Shown: piece after piece, positions 46,665-57,923 of the stretch
How positions within the stretch are numbered: the stretch's first letter is position 1
How the letters are laid out: each line of letters begins with the position of its first letter
NCBI GenBank assembly: GCA_946406115.1
Contig: OX291547.1
Span: forward strand, 16,063,001-16,127,000
From: Apoda limacodes
Lineage: Eukaryota; Arthropoda; Insecta; Lepidoptera; Limacodidae
Direction of reading: 5' to 3'
DNA length: 64,000 nucleotides
Made by a program: the position numbers and the translations under genes
Notes under the pieces: model-generated
Databases searched by the model: none
What the model was told of the DNA's origin: nothing
Seen by the model: only the letters and a program-made list of their open reading frames with translations

Positions 46665-47785
46665 AATTTTTTTTTTGTTGTGTTCGTTATTGTTAGAGCA
46701 AGGTTTATATGTATGAAAAAAAGGGTCAATTGCGAGTCGGACACGCGCACTAAGGAAAACTCGAAGACGGCTGGACCAATTCGGGTAATTTTTTTTGTTG
46801 TTGTGTTTGTTAGTGTAAGGCAAGGTTTGTATGAAAGAAAAAAAGGGTTGAGTTCGAGTCGGACAGGGCAATAATAATGTTAGTAAAAGGGTCAAGTGCG
46901 AGTCGGACTTACGCTATAAGGGTAAAGCGATTGTAATGAACCAATTTTGATAATTTTTTTTTGTTGTGTTCGTTATTGTTAGAGCAAGGTTTATATGTAT
47001 GAAAAAAAGGGTCAAGTGCGAGTCGGACACGCGCACTAAGGAAAACTCGAAGACGGCTGGACCAATTCGGGTAATTTTTTTTCTTGTTGTGTTTGTTAGT
47101 GTAAGGGCAAGGTTTTTAGGAAAGAAAGAAAGGGTCAAGTTCGAGTCGGACAGGGCAATAAGCGTGAACCGATTGTAATGAAATTTTGGTAAGTTGTTAT
47201 GCACATACCGGAGAGGTTTCTGCGAAAGAATAAAAGGGTCAAGTGCGAGTCGGATAGGGCAAAAAGGGTGAACCGAGTTTAGTGAAATTTTAGTAAGTTG
47301 TTATGCACATGCCGGGGAAGGTATCTGCGAAAGAAAAAAAGGGTTAAGTGCGAGTCGGACAGGGCAATAAGCGTGAACCGATTGTAATGAAATTTTGGTA
47401 AGTTGTTATGCACATACCGTGCATAAGAATAAAAGGGTCAAGTGCGAGTCGGATAGGGCAAAAAGGGTGAACCGATTTTAGTGAAATTTTAGTAAGTTGT
47501 TATGCACACGCCGGGGAAGATTTCTGCGAAAGTAGAAATGGTCAAGTGTGAGTCGGACAGGGCAATAAGGGTGAACCGATTGTAATGAAATTTTGGTAAG
47601 TTGTTATGCATATACCGGGGAAGGTTTCTGCGAAAGAAAAAAAGGTCAAGTGCGAGTCGGACAGGGCAATAAGGGTGAACCGATTGTAATGAAATTTTGA
47701 CAAGTTGTTATACACACGCCGGGGAAGATTTCTGCGAAAGAAAAAAAGGGTCAAGTGCGAATCGGACTCGCGCAATAAGAGTTTA
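46665..47785 (+). repeat. Tandem array of ~100-120 bp units
   Basis: The core GGGTCAAGTGCGAGTCGGAC occurs about eleven times (near 46731, 46851, 46891, 47011, 47140, 47237, 47342, 47434, 47539, 47643, 47749). Most units continue AGGGCAATAAGCGTGAACCG, ATTGTAATGAAATTTTGGTA, AGTTGTTATGCACA and CCGGGGAAG. The first units carry a different spacer (GACGGCTGGACCAATTCGGG), so there are two unit types. The core is the reverse complement of the 3' end of family A. Confidence 0.88.
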
Positions 47786-48239
47786 AATACAAATTAACCT
47801 GACATATGTAGGTATATAAACAATACATCTATTTACATTTATGCCGACTGGGAGCTTTACACAGCGTGCGCTGGCTAAGAGTTACATGCATTTCTAACTG
47901 ATAGCGTTATAAGTTAGTTTATCAACAGAAGTAAACATTTCATTAAAAGTCCTATGAGAAAAAATAGTCTCGAAACGCGTCCCCTAGAGGCGCTCCTTCA
48001 TTTCCTATACATGTATTTCGTTGCCGCGGTCGTGATAGTAGCGTTAAAAACTCACGCTAGGCACACTGTAGTACCAGCGCGTTAACTTTAAGGGCAGAAC
48101 AAGGTCTACCGGGCCAGCTAGTAATTGACAAAAATGCTTGGAAGATTAAGAACTTAATTGATTTGTATTATTATAGGTGAATTTGTTATATTTTTTAAAT
48201 TAAAACATTGTATTATGTTATTACCTACTGTAAGGCTAT
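47786..48239. other. Gene-free sequence with transposon-like GC-rich end
   Basis: 47975-48122 is GC-richer and ends GTCTACCGGGCCAGCTAGT, which resembles a CTAG-terminated Helitron 3' end, but no 5' end was found. Confidence 0.35.
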
Positions 48240-48415
48240 ATTGTATTTTAATATGAAGTTGAAAAAAAAAATTAACTGCTGCGTATGTTGCTGATTCTTC
48301 TCAGTAGTAATCATTCCAAACCGGTGGTAATTTTTTGAAATTAATAAATAAACTGACGATTTAAAAGTGCTGCTCAAAAATCTATTTGAATAAAAAACTT
48401 TTGAGTTTGAGTTTG
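48240..48415 (+). repeat. 3' tail of a non-LTR retrotransposon
   Basis: GATTCTTCTCAGTAGTAATC, CCAAACCGGTGGTAA, GACGATTTAAAAGTGCT and TTGAATAAAAAACTTTTGAG ending in TTTGAGTTTGAGTTT repeats form the standard tail of lepidopteran CR1/Jockey-like elements. It may be the true 3' end of the relics at 43.9-46.6 kb, separated by the tandem array. Confidence 0.6.
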
Positions 48416-48799
48416 CCATAATAAAAATGTCTTCAAAAGATAAATTTTGCGCAGAAAATAAGCCCGTACGATCGTAGCCAGAGGCTATTGCAAGTATAAT
48501 AAAATGTTTTCGAATGCGACAAGAAGTTCGCATCAGATATCGCATACAAACTGGATCTGCTTTGGTATGACATGCTTGGAGGAAGCAAAGAATAAATACA
48601 GAAATGGAAGTCGCCTTCTGTTTGTCACAGACTAGATTTCCTTGGAGGCATCCTGAAGTGAATACAAATCAGGCAAATTTGAATTTAAATAACACCCGAC
48701 TACTTTCTGACCTGTTTTTTGACACTTGGTAGTTAGGTTGTGATTATTTTAAAGATTTCTTCACATTGCTAACTACTCTTAGGATTCTCAATTTACATA

Positions 48800-48965
48800 T
48801 CAAAACTGCAAGGCAGGTTTACATAAAACCATTTCTTGTAAATTTCAGAATCAATGACCAGAAGGTAGAGTTATAGGGCTGTGACATACGGATAGACGAA
48901 TGGTCAGACATGATGAATATATAAGGGCTCGGTTTCTGCAATTAAGCTACATAACCCTAAAAACA
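48800..48965 (-). repeat. Decayed family A copy
   Basis: Reverse complement starts TTTTTAGGGTTATGTAGC and has a GTCTGACCATTCGTC block in place of the GTCCGTCCG run. Strongly diverged. Confidence 0.35.
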
Positions 48966-50554
48966 AGTAAAAACATTATCTAGACATGTCAGAAATCTAT
49001 TTTTCACTTGTTATATATAAACTCTTATCTACAATTTCGTTCAGAACTCTCTGTGTTTCTTCCCTATACAATATTAAACAACTTTAACGTTGAATGTTTT
49101 TTTCATGACTAACACCCAAGTAAATTAAACAAATATAACATACATAGTCTGAGCCTCGTCGGTCTCAGATTTATTACAAAGAACTTCGGTTGATTTAATC
49201 AGCCGAGTCTTTAGACCACTGTAGTGCCAGAAGAAGCACTATAATGTAAGTCTTTGAGCTTTGTTATTACTCGTACTTACATTTTCTTTTGCTCTCCATC
49301 TGTCCTGTAAGAGGATTTTCTCGTAAAATGGAAATAAGCCAATATTAGTGTTGTATGTCGTGCATGTTTATTTCGTATTTGTTTTGTCTGAATGTCAATA
49401 AAATCTATGCTTTATATTTTATGTTTATATTATACATTTCCCAAAGGGGGCGTTGGATACATACAGGTTTTGTGTTACCTAGTTTGGTATTCGACGTTAA
49501 TTAGGGATTTTTTAAGTTACTTTTAAAATTGTTCAACTAAATTTACATTTTAAAAACACCGTATTTCCTATGTTGTATGTAATGTCAAATACGTAACTGT
49601 AATACATTTTTTAATTAGTACATAATAAAGAAAAATTCAATCAGAAAAAGAATCATTGAATAAAATCTTTCGTGGCTCAGCAGATCATGAAATGCCTTCT
49701 TAACAGAGACGCGTAGGCTTGATTCCCGCACAGAAAAAATATTTATGTCATGAAAATTTGTGTTTGTCAATGAACATCCCTGACTTGGAATCTTTTAGCA
49801 ATTCGGGTAAACATACCCTCACTTTACTTTATGTTCACTTTTTCTAGTTAACACAAAAATCATTAAAATATTTACCTGATTTGATTTATCGTCACATACT
49901 TTAACTGGTATTCTAATCACAACACTGATAAAACTCAAAAATATAAAATTTGCGATGAGAAATAACCTACACATTTATGTATATTTTGCGTAGACTAACA
50001 AAGTGGGATTCATTTCATTCACTTAGCAAAAGATAGGCAAAGGTACTATGACCATAAAACTCCTTCTAGTGGTGTTTTATTATTGACAAGATTTATTTTT
50101 CTCTATAAATGCTTATAATAAGCTTTATAGTTAGTTACTAAATTATTTTCGATTTTTAAAATAAAAATCTTAATCGTAAAATTTACATATGACTTCATTT
50201 TCTGCACATGGTTATAGTGCAAATTATTTTCTCCTTATTTCATATAATTCTGGTAAAAAAACCTCTTAGCCTACTTGGCTCAACTAACCCATCTACCGTT
50301 TATGTTCATAATGTAATAGTTACACAAAGAAACAAGATCTGAACGAAAGTTTTATGATGGAGTTACACAAACAAATACATAAGCAAAATGTACAAAGAGT
50401 ATCGTTCATTATTTTATCATTAAAGTGACCCAAGACTGCTTTAACCAAACCATTGCAATTAAGCAACGACAATATAAAATTTCGATAGTTCTATAATAAT
50501 ATAATAAAAATAAATGCCGCTTACATTCACTTAAACGAGCACTTAAATTTACAA
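48966..50554. other. Mostly gene-free; one SINE at 49670-49800
   Basis: AT-rich sequence with no open frame of interest apart from the SINE annotated separately. Confidence 0.45.
49670..49800 (+). repeat. tRNA-derived SINE
   Basis: CGTGGCTCAGCAGATC resembles an A box and GGCTTGATTCCCGCAC a B box at tRNA spacing, followed by AGAAAAAATATTTATG and ATGAAAATTTGTGTTTG, the usual body of a lepidopteran SINE. Confidence 0.55.
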
Positions 50555-50790
50555 TTGTATGTATATAATCTGAATCTCGAAAACGGCTCTAACGATTTAT
50601 TTATTACATGAAATTTAGTGTGCAGGAGGTTTCAAGGGGCGATAAATCGATCTAGCTAGGTTTCATTTTTAGTACACGTCGTTTTATCCGTGTTTTCAGG
50701 CAATGACAAACTGAAAAGTATGGCGAGTAGTAATACTATTATTTTTACCGACATAGCAATACTAAAGATCCTTGACAATAGATGGCGTTG
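50555..50790 (+). repeat. Lepidopteran interspersed repeat fragment
   Basis: CTGAATCTCGAAAACGGCTC, then GATAAATCGATCTAGCTAGG and ACACGTCGTTTTATCCG, is a string order I recognise from a repeat common in butterfly and moth genomes. Noncoding. Confidence 0.4.
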
Positions 50791-51164
50791 TAAAAAACGA
50801 GCGATGCTTGATCTTCCAGGTACTTAAGATTATCTCATCAACATTCTGCTAGTGGTAACCACAGTTTTGCTTCTTTGATGCCATTTTAAGCCTTATTAGA
50901 TTAAAATAGCATTTGAATTGACATGTACGTAAAAAATTCAAAAAAACGTCAAAACTTGTACATGTTGACTATCCTACGTAAAACAGATAGTCTGGATTTT
51001 TCCAAGTAGAGATACTTAAAATTATGTTTAAAACTGTATGATATTCTAGTTTGGTTTAAAAGTTCATAATGTAATAAAGTGTAAGTGATACATATTGCTG
51101 GATTAGTATTGGACATTGTAAAGACCGACCAATAGTTAATTTTTTTGTACCATTAAAGCTTGCG

Positions 51165-51850
51165 GTCTACCTGATGGTAAGCGGTCGCCGCAGCCTATGG
51201 ACCCTTGCAACTCCTGGGGGATCAATCGCGAGTTGCCGACACTTCGACAATCTAACAAACTTTTTTCTTGAAGAACCCTATACTGTAGTCCTTACAGAAA
51301 ACCTTGGGAGGAAGATTATTCCACTACCTAAATATTCGCGGGACGGCGAGCGGTACGATTGGTAGAAAGTAGTCGTGGGTATCATTGTGAATATTTCCTC
51401 AGAACACATTTCATACAAGTGGTAGAACACACACAGGGAGGCAAAGTCTTTCCTTAGACTTTCTTTCAGGGTTCGATACGGCTTGTGAGATTGGGATCGT
51501 CGACGATTCTCACAGCCCGTCGTTGAACTGGGTCAAAAGGGCTTAAGTGGTATCCGGGTGCACCCGCCCAGCGTTGGCAGCAGTACTCCATATGGGCCCG
51601 GACTTGCGACTTGTGAAGCAGCAACCTTTGCCCCGAGGTGCACTAATGCTTCGCTCTGTTGAGTACACCAAGTATTTGGAAGCTACACCTTGTGTTGGAA
51701 ATGATCTCGGGACTGAACATTTAAATTTGGCACTCTTCACAAAAAACGACTTTGCCCACTTGTTAAACAAATAACTATTGCACACAGGCGGATAAAGAAG
51801 GCTCTTCCACGCAGATTTCAAACGATAAAGTGAGCCTTTGCGAGCCAATG
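51165..51850 (-). pseudogene. Non-LTR retrotransposon ORF2 C-terminal relic
   Basis: The minus strand reads AHMEYCCQRWAGAPGYHLSP, FDPVQRRAVRIVDDPNLTSR, KDFASLCVFYHLYEMCSEE, TTFYQSYRSPSRE, and ends GVARVHRLRRPLTIR. This is the distal part of a lepidopteran Jockey-like ORF2 beyond the RT domain. Stop codons and one frameshift break it. A second, more decayed copy of the same region lies at 61890-62115. It is truncated at the RT side. Confidence 0.8.
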
Positions 51851-52032
51851 AGGTGAAAAGATTTTTAGAAAGAAAATTACGATTTACAAATGGTCTCCAA
51901 AAATAAAGCCAGAGAAAATAAAACAGCTAATAAAGATCTAGCTTAAGTAGATTGCAGATTTATGAGTTTTGATATGGACATGTAGAACATATAATAAGTT
52001 TCTAGCTTACAAAATGGACAGGTATATATAAT

Positions 52033-53255
52033 ATCCCAAGCAGAAAAACCTGGTACTATAGCGGTTCTAAGAACATTTTGGCGAGAGCAAATTGGTGTAA
52101 GTAAATAGTCCTATAGAAGAGCAGAAAACAATTTTTTTACTATAGTAGTAATCATTGTTCCTTTAAATCACTACTATGGGGATGTAGTAGTCACCTCGAC
52201 GCTATTATAGTCCAGTTCGGTCTGTAGCGTTTCATTCGTTCATTCATTCACTCATTCAATAATTTTTCAATTATTTTAAAGTGGCTGAAATTATAAGACA
52301 AAATCGTGAGACACTTTAATTACTACGGTGTGTATTAATTATATCCATATTGTGCATGGGAACACGGTGCGTTATAGGCCTCCGCCGGTAGAATGATATG
52401 CGGAGGAAATTTTATCGATATGCGGCCCCCGAATTATTGACAATAATTAAGTAAAATATATGTTTTTAAAAATAAATAAATCAGTGACACCATTACGAAG
52501 CAAATAAGTTTTGGAGTGTCGGTTATAGTTCCAAATGGCACCGACCACAAAATAGGTCACCTCAATTATAGTAAAAATAGGGTTCTTTAAATCCAGTGTA
52601 TTATTTTGTTTAGATAATAACAAATTTTATGTTTGAAAGATATAAAATTTAAGTTCTTCGCAAAACAAAGAAAAATGGTCGTCCTAAAATAGACTCCCAC
52701 CGACCGCCTTAATTCAAAGTACTGTACTAGTTGTATTGTAGACACACATGTTCACACAATTTGGTACAAAAAGGGAACATCAAACACAATTATATAACAT
52801 TTCGGTAATAGAACATTATTCTATAGTGACTGGTATAGGTTCAGAGTTAAGGCACTATATAAGAAACTTAAAAGGTGTTATAGTACGGCTACATCAATAA
52901 TTCGGCATCTTCGGCACCAATATAGTGCTCTGGGCTATACTGGTGTTTCTGTAACTGTTAAAGAGCAGATTTGTGTTATAAAGGACAATTTTAAAACTTT
53001 TAAAGTGCTAAATATCTTTAAAACAGCTGTAATTGGTGTCCTTTATAGTGCTTGCTAGAAACGGTTGTATAAAATGGCGATGTAAATGTTTACAGTACCC
53101 TCTTATGAATTAGTTTTGCTTTAAAAGTTTATAGAGCCAAATTATCATATTAAATGCTTTTATACAACTAGCTATCATCACGAACGTGTATATATCCTTA
53201 ACAAAGCCATTTAGAGATATATAATTTTTTTACAGGACCCTTTTGCTGGTTGGGA
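52033..53255. mobile_element. DNA element with imperfect terminal inverted repeats
   Basis: The left end ATCCCAAGCAGAAAAACCTG and the right end, in reverse complement ATCCCAACCAGCAAAAGGG then TCCTGTA, form imperfect inverted repeats of about 22-26 bp. The interior (about 1.2 kb) has recurring TATAGTGC/CTATAG motifs and no open frame longer than about 50 codons, so it is non-autonomous. A target duplication is not obvious. Confidence 0.45.
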
Positions 53256-53436
53256 TTGCACTTCTTGAACCAGCAGTGAATTAAGATATTGGATTTTGAG
53301 GATTTAGGGGATCTTTGCACTAAAGGTACTATCCCTTATGCATACCACGAATTGTGTAACAGCTTGGAAGGAGGACCAAACAATAATGAATCAGGAAGTG
53401 ACTAAATCTTACCTTGTTTTTTTTATAAAAATTTTT

Positions 53437-53635
53437 AGGGTTCCGTACCCAGAGGTCCCTAAAAAACGGGGCCCTATTACTAAGACTTCGCCGTCCGTCT
53501 GTCCGTCCGTCACAGATGATGTATTTCTGTTGCCGCTATTACAACAAATACTAAAAAACAGACTAAAATAAATATTTAAGGGGGCTCCAGTACAACAAAC
53601 GTGATTTTTTTTGCCGTTTTTATAGATAGTATATA
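53437..53635 (+). repeat. Family A copy, 3' truncated
   Basis: TTAGGGTTCCGTACCCAGAG, CCTATTACTAAGACTTCGCC, GTCCGTCTGTCCGTCCG, TGTTGCCGCTATTACAAC and ACAACAAACGTGATTTTT appear in family order; the end after TTTTTATAGATA is lost, as is the GAACCGTGATAG segment. Confidence 0.75.
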
Positions 53636-55263
53636 AATAAATAAAATTATTGTCCTTTTATTTTCCAATAAATTTTTGTTTTTTTACGTATTTTCGTGCT
53701 TACTTATAGTTCTCATTCCCAATAATAATAGTTTCATAAATTTGAGGTTAACAGTTCTAAGCCACATAAATATTAAATTGTTTTATGTGTAGGCATTCAT
53801 TAATTACGTAGTTTTATTTCAACTTATTTAAGCTAAAAAATACATACATTTATACAAAAAAGCGGCTCCGATTTAAAGTGAAATCTACTTTATGCTGGCA
53901 ACTCAAACTTTAGAACAGATGAAAAAAAATCTTGTGACATTTATCAAAAGACATTTATTTTTTGTTGTAAAGTCTTTTACTATACTGTAGGTAAACAACA
54001 AATATTATTGTAACAATAGCTCGTTATATTTGCCTACAGACCGTGAATTGTTAGTTGTATCTGCTTGTCACCGGTCAAAGAGCTCTAGCTTCAGAAGTTA
54101 GAGTCTTCGTCTATTCTTGCTCTTGTATAGGACACGATGTCTTGTCTTACTAATTCAGTGCATGTTTGTTTCCAATTTAAACTCGTCAGTAACGAAACTA
54201 ATTAGGATGAACGTAGCGATCTCAAATACCAGGTATTATTTGCATTTCCTTTCATCTTTTATTAAAACAAATTTGGCACAGCATTATTTGCAGCATATCA
54301 GCAAATTGATAAATAAAAATGTTTACATTGACAAAATTTTAAGCATCTTACAATTTGCTGTTTTTCAGCTACTTCTTCATGTGTTACTCTACTGATAAAA
54401 ATAACACGAAAATAGGGAGGCAATTTTTTTACGTGTCTACGTGTGGTATATTTACAGAATTTGGCCTAATTTTTTGCAATTTTCGTATTATTTTTTAAAT
54501 TCTGATAAACAATGAAAAGTAGCCTAAAATAGGACATTTGAAGATTGTTAAAATTGTTTACATGTTAACTTTTTTATTTTACACTTACACTGCAACAAAG
54601 TAATACACCATAACTAAAATTTAAAATATTTGTAACTTCTATTAAAGACGGTAAATTTCCATTAACCTGTAAACATCGCAAAAAAATTAACGGCAGTTAT
54701 ATTATTTTTTATATACTTATGAATAAAAAGTTTTATGAAAATGATATCAAATGAAAGTTTTAATCCATACTTGCTTAGATTTTTATTATTGATAGTATTT
54801 AATATTTTTCAATAGGTCGCGCGCAATGAATTTTTTTTTTGTATTTTAGTTTACGATACGATACGAAATATTTAAAAGGTGCCATTGTAGTGTCATCATT
54901 TGTTGTGCGGCTGGTAGTGCTGTTTATAACAAACGAAATAAAACTTTTTCGAAAGCGATTTTTTCGCTAACCAGTAAAATTACAATAATTTTTTTTTAGG
55001 ATAGTGATTAATCTTTTTTTGTAGTACAAGTGTTCTGGGATAATAAGCACACCTAAAACTGATTTTTTAGTTTAGGTAGGTAGGTAATTTTAGGTCTGAT
55101 GTACCTCCATTTAAAGTTTATTAAAAAAATTTGCCGTTCAAAGTTTTTCGTGGCTTTTCATATATTTTAACCGTAACTGACTGGACTATAATTAATTCAA
55201 GCAATAACAAATCTCAATAAACAGTATTTTTGAATATGTATTATAGTTTTTTTTTATGAAACT
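53636..55263. other. Gene-free AT-rich sequence downstream of the P450
   Basis: No gene recognised; the 92-codon plus frame at 54117-54395 has no domain. Very AT-rich. Confidence 0.45.
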
Positions 55264-55269
55264 TTTATT
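55264..55269 (-). terminator. Poly(A) signal of the P450 gene
   Basis: AATAAA on the minus strand, about 55 bases after the stop codon of exon 2; a plausible cleavage signal for a short 3' untranslated region. Confidence 0.55.
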
Positions 55270-55323
55270 TCTGCAAAATTTACGCGTTGACTGTTGTCAC
55301 CTTATTGCTTACGTCACTTTATA

Positions 55324-55490
55324 GCTATCGCTTAATTAGCTTTAGCGGCAATCCCCCAACAAAGTTCTCAGCAACTGTTGCAGTTGGATCTGGTCTAGGA
55401 TTACGAACGCTGGAGGCCGCGGGCTCCACTGTAAACTTTTGTAGGACAGCTACGATTCCCGCCATTGATTGCATCTTGCCGAGTCTCTCA
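55324..55490 (-). CDS. Cytochrome P450 (CYP6AE-like), exon 2
   Basis: This 167-base exon completes the P450 begun at 58709-60068. On the minus strand it follows a TTTTTAG acceptor and supplies two bases that finish the Gly codon split by the intron, then 54 residues and a TAG stop. It opens ERLGKMQSMAGIVAVLQKF, the L-helix directly after the haem-binding loop, and ends VGGLPLKLIKR, the usual P450 C-terminal pattern (GGLPLK). Phase matches exon 1 exactly, giving the uninterrupted FGEGPRACVGERLG motif. The joined protein has 508 residues, normal for the CYP6 family. It lies 3.2 kb from exon 1 because the intron is loaded with transposons. Short exons like this are easily missed by simple frame scans. 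Confidence 0.9.
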
Positions 55491-55554
55491 CCTAAAAACA
55501 GAAAAGATAATAAAAATATCGCTTAGGCATCTTTTTACACATTGTACGCTTTAA

Positions 55555-56057
55555 AAAATTATCGTCCAGCGACACGACACGATTTTGTCGTGGACACTGT
55601 GAACCAATCGCGCGCGGCTCGCTTGGTTTTGTTTTAAACATTCTACTAATATTATAAATGTGAAAGTTTGTTTGGATGGATGTTTGTTACTCTTTCACGC
55701 TTCAACCACTGGACGGATCGGGATGAAACTTCGCACACACATATAGGTTAGGTCCTGGAATAGCATATAGGCTACTTTTTATCCCGAAATTCCCGCGGGA
55801 ATAACTATAACCGAGCTTAAACGAACTATAGCTATAGCTACAGCTTGATATAGCAAACTTCATTAGTGTAATTAAGGAGTAAATGACAGTCGCCGATAAC
55901 CAAATTTAAGGCGGGCTAATTAAGTAGTAAATCACAGAATTAATACTGAGATTAAATAAAGGAGTCCCAAGCCGATAACCGAATTTAGGGCGGGCGGAGC
56001 CGCTGGCAAAGTCTAGTCTACGATGAAATCGTGTCGCGTCGCTCGACGGTAAATTAT
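55555..56057. mobile_element. TTAA-flanked MITE split by a Helitron
   Basis: TTAA at 55551-55554 and 56058-56061 bounds inverted ends: left ATTATCGTCCAGCGACACG, right in reverse complement ATTTACCGTCGAGCGACGCG; both continue ACACGATTT. TTAA duplications are typical of piggyBac-like and a few other superfamilies. Without the Helitron the MITE would be about 130 bp. Confidence 0.6.
55642..56016 (+). mobile_element. Non-autonomous Helitron nested in the MITE
   Basis: Starts TCTACTAATATTATAAATG and ends GGCGGAGCCGCTGGC with AAAGTCTAG. It contains the standard GGATCGGGATGAAACTTCG and CCCGCGGGAATAACTATAAC body. The same family forms the composite at 39199-40849. No terminal repeats or target duplication, as expected for Helitrons. 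Confidence 0.8.
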
Positions 56058-56169
56058 TTAAGCGTCCATTTAATAACTTTGATTTTGCTTGACCTTTGAT
56101 CTTACCTTATCACATCTTACAATTTTTCATTGAATTCAGAAAGGTATATATATAATGGCGTGAATTGTC

Positions 56170-56420
56170 TGAGAGGTCTCCCATTGGCTTATGGCATCCC
56201 ATTAATTTTTTTGTGGGTTTGATTGCGGCACGAAACAAAAAAATATGTGAGGAATATTAAAATTTGTATTTGTCTCGAGAGTGTACGTTTTTAGGTAAAA
56301 AAGAATACATATATGTATTTTTTACCCCACTGCCAAGGAAGTCGCGTTCGCGCGTATCTTGTGTTTACGAGTCACAAGGTCATTGTATGTATGTAAATTT
56401 CTTTATTACCTCGTATCTTC
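56170..56420 (+). repeat. SINE-like repeat in the P450 intron
   Basis: GTGGGTTTGATTGCGGCACG resembles the B box of lepidopteran tRNA SINEs; it is followed by AAACAAAAAAATATGTG and a TTTGTATTTGTCTCGAGAG body. The A-box region (about 56170-56200) is decayed. Confidence 0.45.
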
Positions 56421-56692
56421 CAAACGGCTGGATAGAATTTTATAATTAAGGTGTCGTTAGATTTGTCTTGATAATTCAAGTGTTCTTAGATAGATGACGC
56501 CAAAAAAATCAAAATGGCGGATTTTATGCGCTTTAATGTGTGGGCTAAAAAAAAGTCCAGTATATTATCAAAATAAACAGCTTTAAGAGACCGTTCCGAA
56601 AATATATAACATTTATAGAAAATAGCCCGCCTGTCTATAGTTAAATATTTGGTATGTTTTAGGTGCACTGGTTTATTTCTTTTTAGTTCTTA

Positions 56693-57923
56693 CTACGTCA
56701 TTCAACAAGTACTTAGCCTCACCTCCCGATGGCGGTGCTATTAAGAAACTGTTTTTTTTTCGTGCAGTACATTCTTTTAGTAGCCTACTGTCAAAGTTTT
56801 AGTAAATTCCCTTCATTAGTTTTTTTTGATAGCCTTTGGAAGCGAGCGTGTCGGTCAGTTTTACAAAAATGGTAAAAGAGCAATATCGTTCGGTGATTCG
56901 ATTCTTGTTTTTGGAAGGGAAAACGCGTACCTAAATCAAAGATCGCTTGGATGCTGTGTACGGTGACTCTTCTCCTTCGAAGGCGATCGTCAAGAATTGG
57001 TTCAACGAGTTTGTTCGTGGCCGTACGTCGAGTTTTGATGAGCCACGCCCTGCTGGAGCAACACGATCTCGTGTTGGCAGACCGCCGATTGTAGGTTCGT
57101 GAGAAAGATAGGCATCGCAGGAGGAACGGCGCATCATACACGAAGAACTGGGCATGAGGAAGCTGTCGGCGCGATGGGTGCCGCGTTTGCTCACACCGGA
57201 CAACAAGCGCCACCGTGAGACCACATCGGCGACGTGTTTGGCACTGTTTTAGCGCAATCCGATAGAGTTCTTGCGTCGTTTCGTGACCGTCGACGCAACA
57301 TGGATTCACTGGTACACGCCAGAGACCAAGAAACAGTCTAAACAGTGGACTTCACCCGGTAAACGTGCTCCGAAGAAGGTGAAGACTGTTCTATTGGCCG
57401 GAAAGGTGATTGCCACCGTTTTCTGGGATTCGCAAGGTGTGATCCACATCGATTGTCTCGAGAAGGGTAAAACAATCACGGGACTATACTACGCCAACTT
57501 TCGGGCCGATTCGACGCCGAATTGAAGCAAAATCGGCCTTATTTAGCGAAGAAAAAAGTTCTTTTCCACCACTACAACGCGCCGCCTCACACCTCCGCCG
57601 TCGCCGTGGCCAAATAGGTCGAATTGCGCTATGAATCGTCCACCGTATTCTCCAGATTTGCCCCGCTGTGACTTTTTTCTTTCCAAACCTGAAAAAGTCA
57701 TTCGCCGAGAATAGATTTAGGACGAATGAGGGGGTCATCGCCGCCAAGGAGGCTTATTTTGCAGACCTTGGGAAAACGTATTTTTTGGACGCCTTGAAAA
57801 AGTTGGAGCATCGCTGGGACAAGTGTATTGAGCTAAAAGGAGATTTTGTGGAAATATAAATTGCCACTTTTACAAAATTTGCGTTTGTCGTTTATAGGCT
57901 AAGTATTTATTGAATGACCCTCG
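56693..57923 (+). mobile_element. Mariner (Tc1/mariner) transposon, dead
   Basis: Bounded by TA dinucleotides (56691-56692 and 57924-57925). The ends are inverted: left CATTCAACAAGTACTTAGCC, right in reverse complement CGAGGGTCATTCAATAAATAC then TTAGCC. Length 1231 bp, close to the usual 1.25-1.3 kb for mariners. It lies in the P450 intron, with its transposase in antisense orientation to the P450. Confidence 0.9.
56869..57859 (+). pseudogene. Mariner transposase, irritans/mellifera-like, broken
   Basis: From the start at 56869: KEQYRSVIRFLFLEGK (helix-turn-helix part), then an in-frame stop; LDAVYGDSSPSKAIVKNWFN; a damaged linker near 57090-57120 that looks shortened; HEELGMRKLSARWVPRLLTP; FLRRFVTVDATWIHWYTPET with the first catalytic Asp; KVIATVFWDSQGVIHID; FHHYNAPPHTS, where the second catalytic Asp (usually xDNAPxHTS) is Tyr; and PPYSPDLPRCDFF with the third Asp of the D,D34D triad. 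It ends ELKGDFVEI at 57859. Several stops and shifts plus the Asp-to-Tyr change make it inactive. Confidence 0.9.

Noticed and set aside
46641..47775. Minus and plus frames of 70-96 codons with repeated protein words
   Set aside because: They arise from the tandem array; the apparent protein repeats only mirror the DNA repeats.
46665..47785. CRISPR array
   Set aside because: Units are 100-120 bp with similar spacers, not short repeats with unique spacers, and the DNA is eukaryotic.
55287..55526. Plus-strand coding sequence of 79 codons
   Set aside because: It is the antisense shadow of P450 exon 2.
56791..57309. 172-codon minus-strand gene
   Set aside because: It is the antisense shadow of the mariner transposase.
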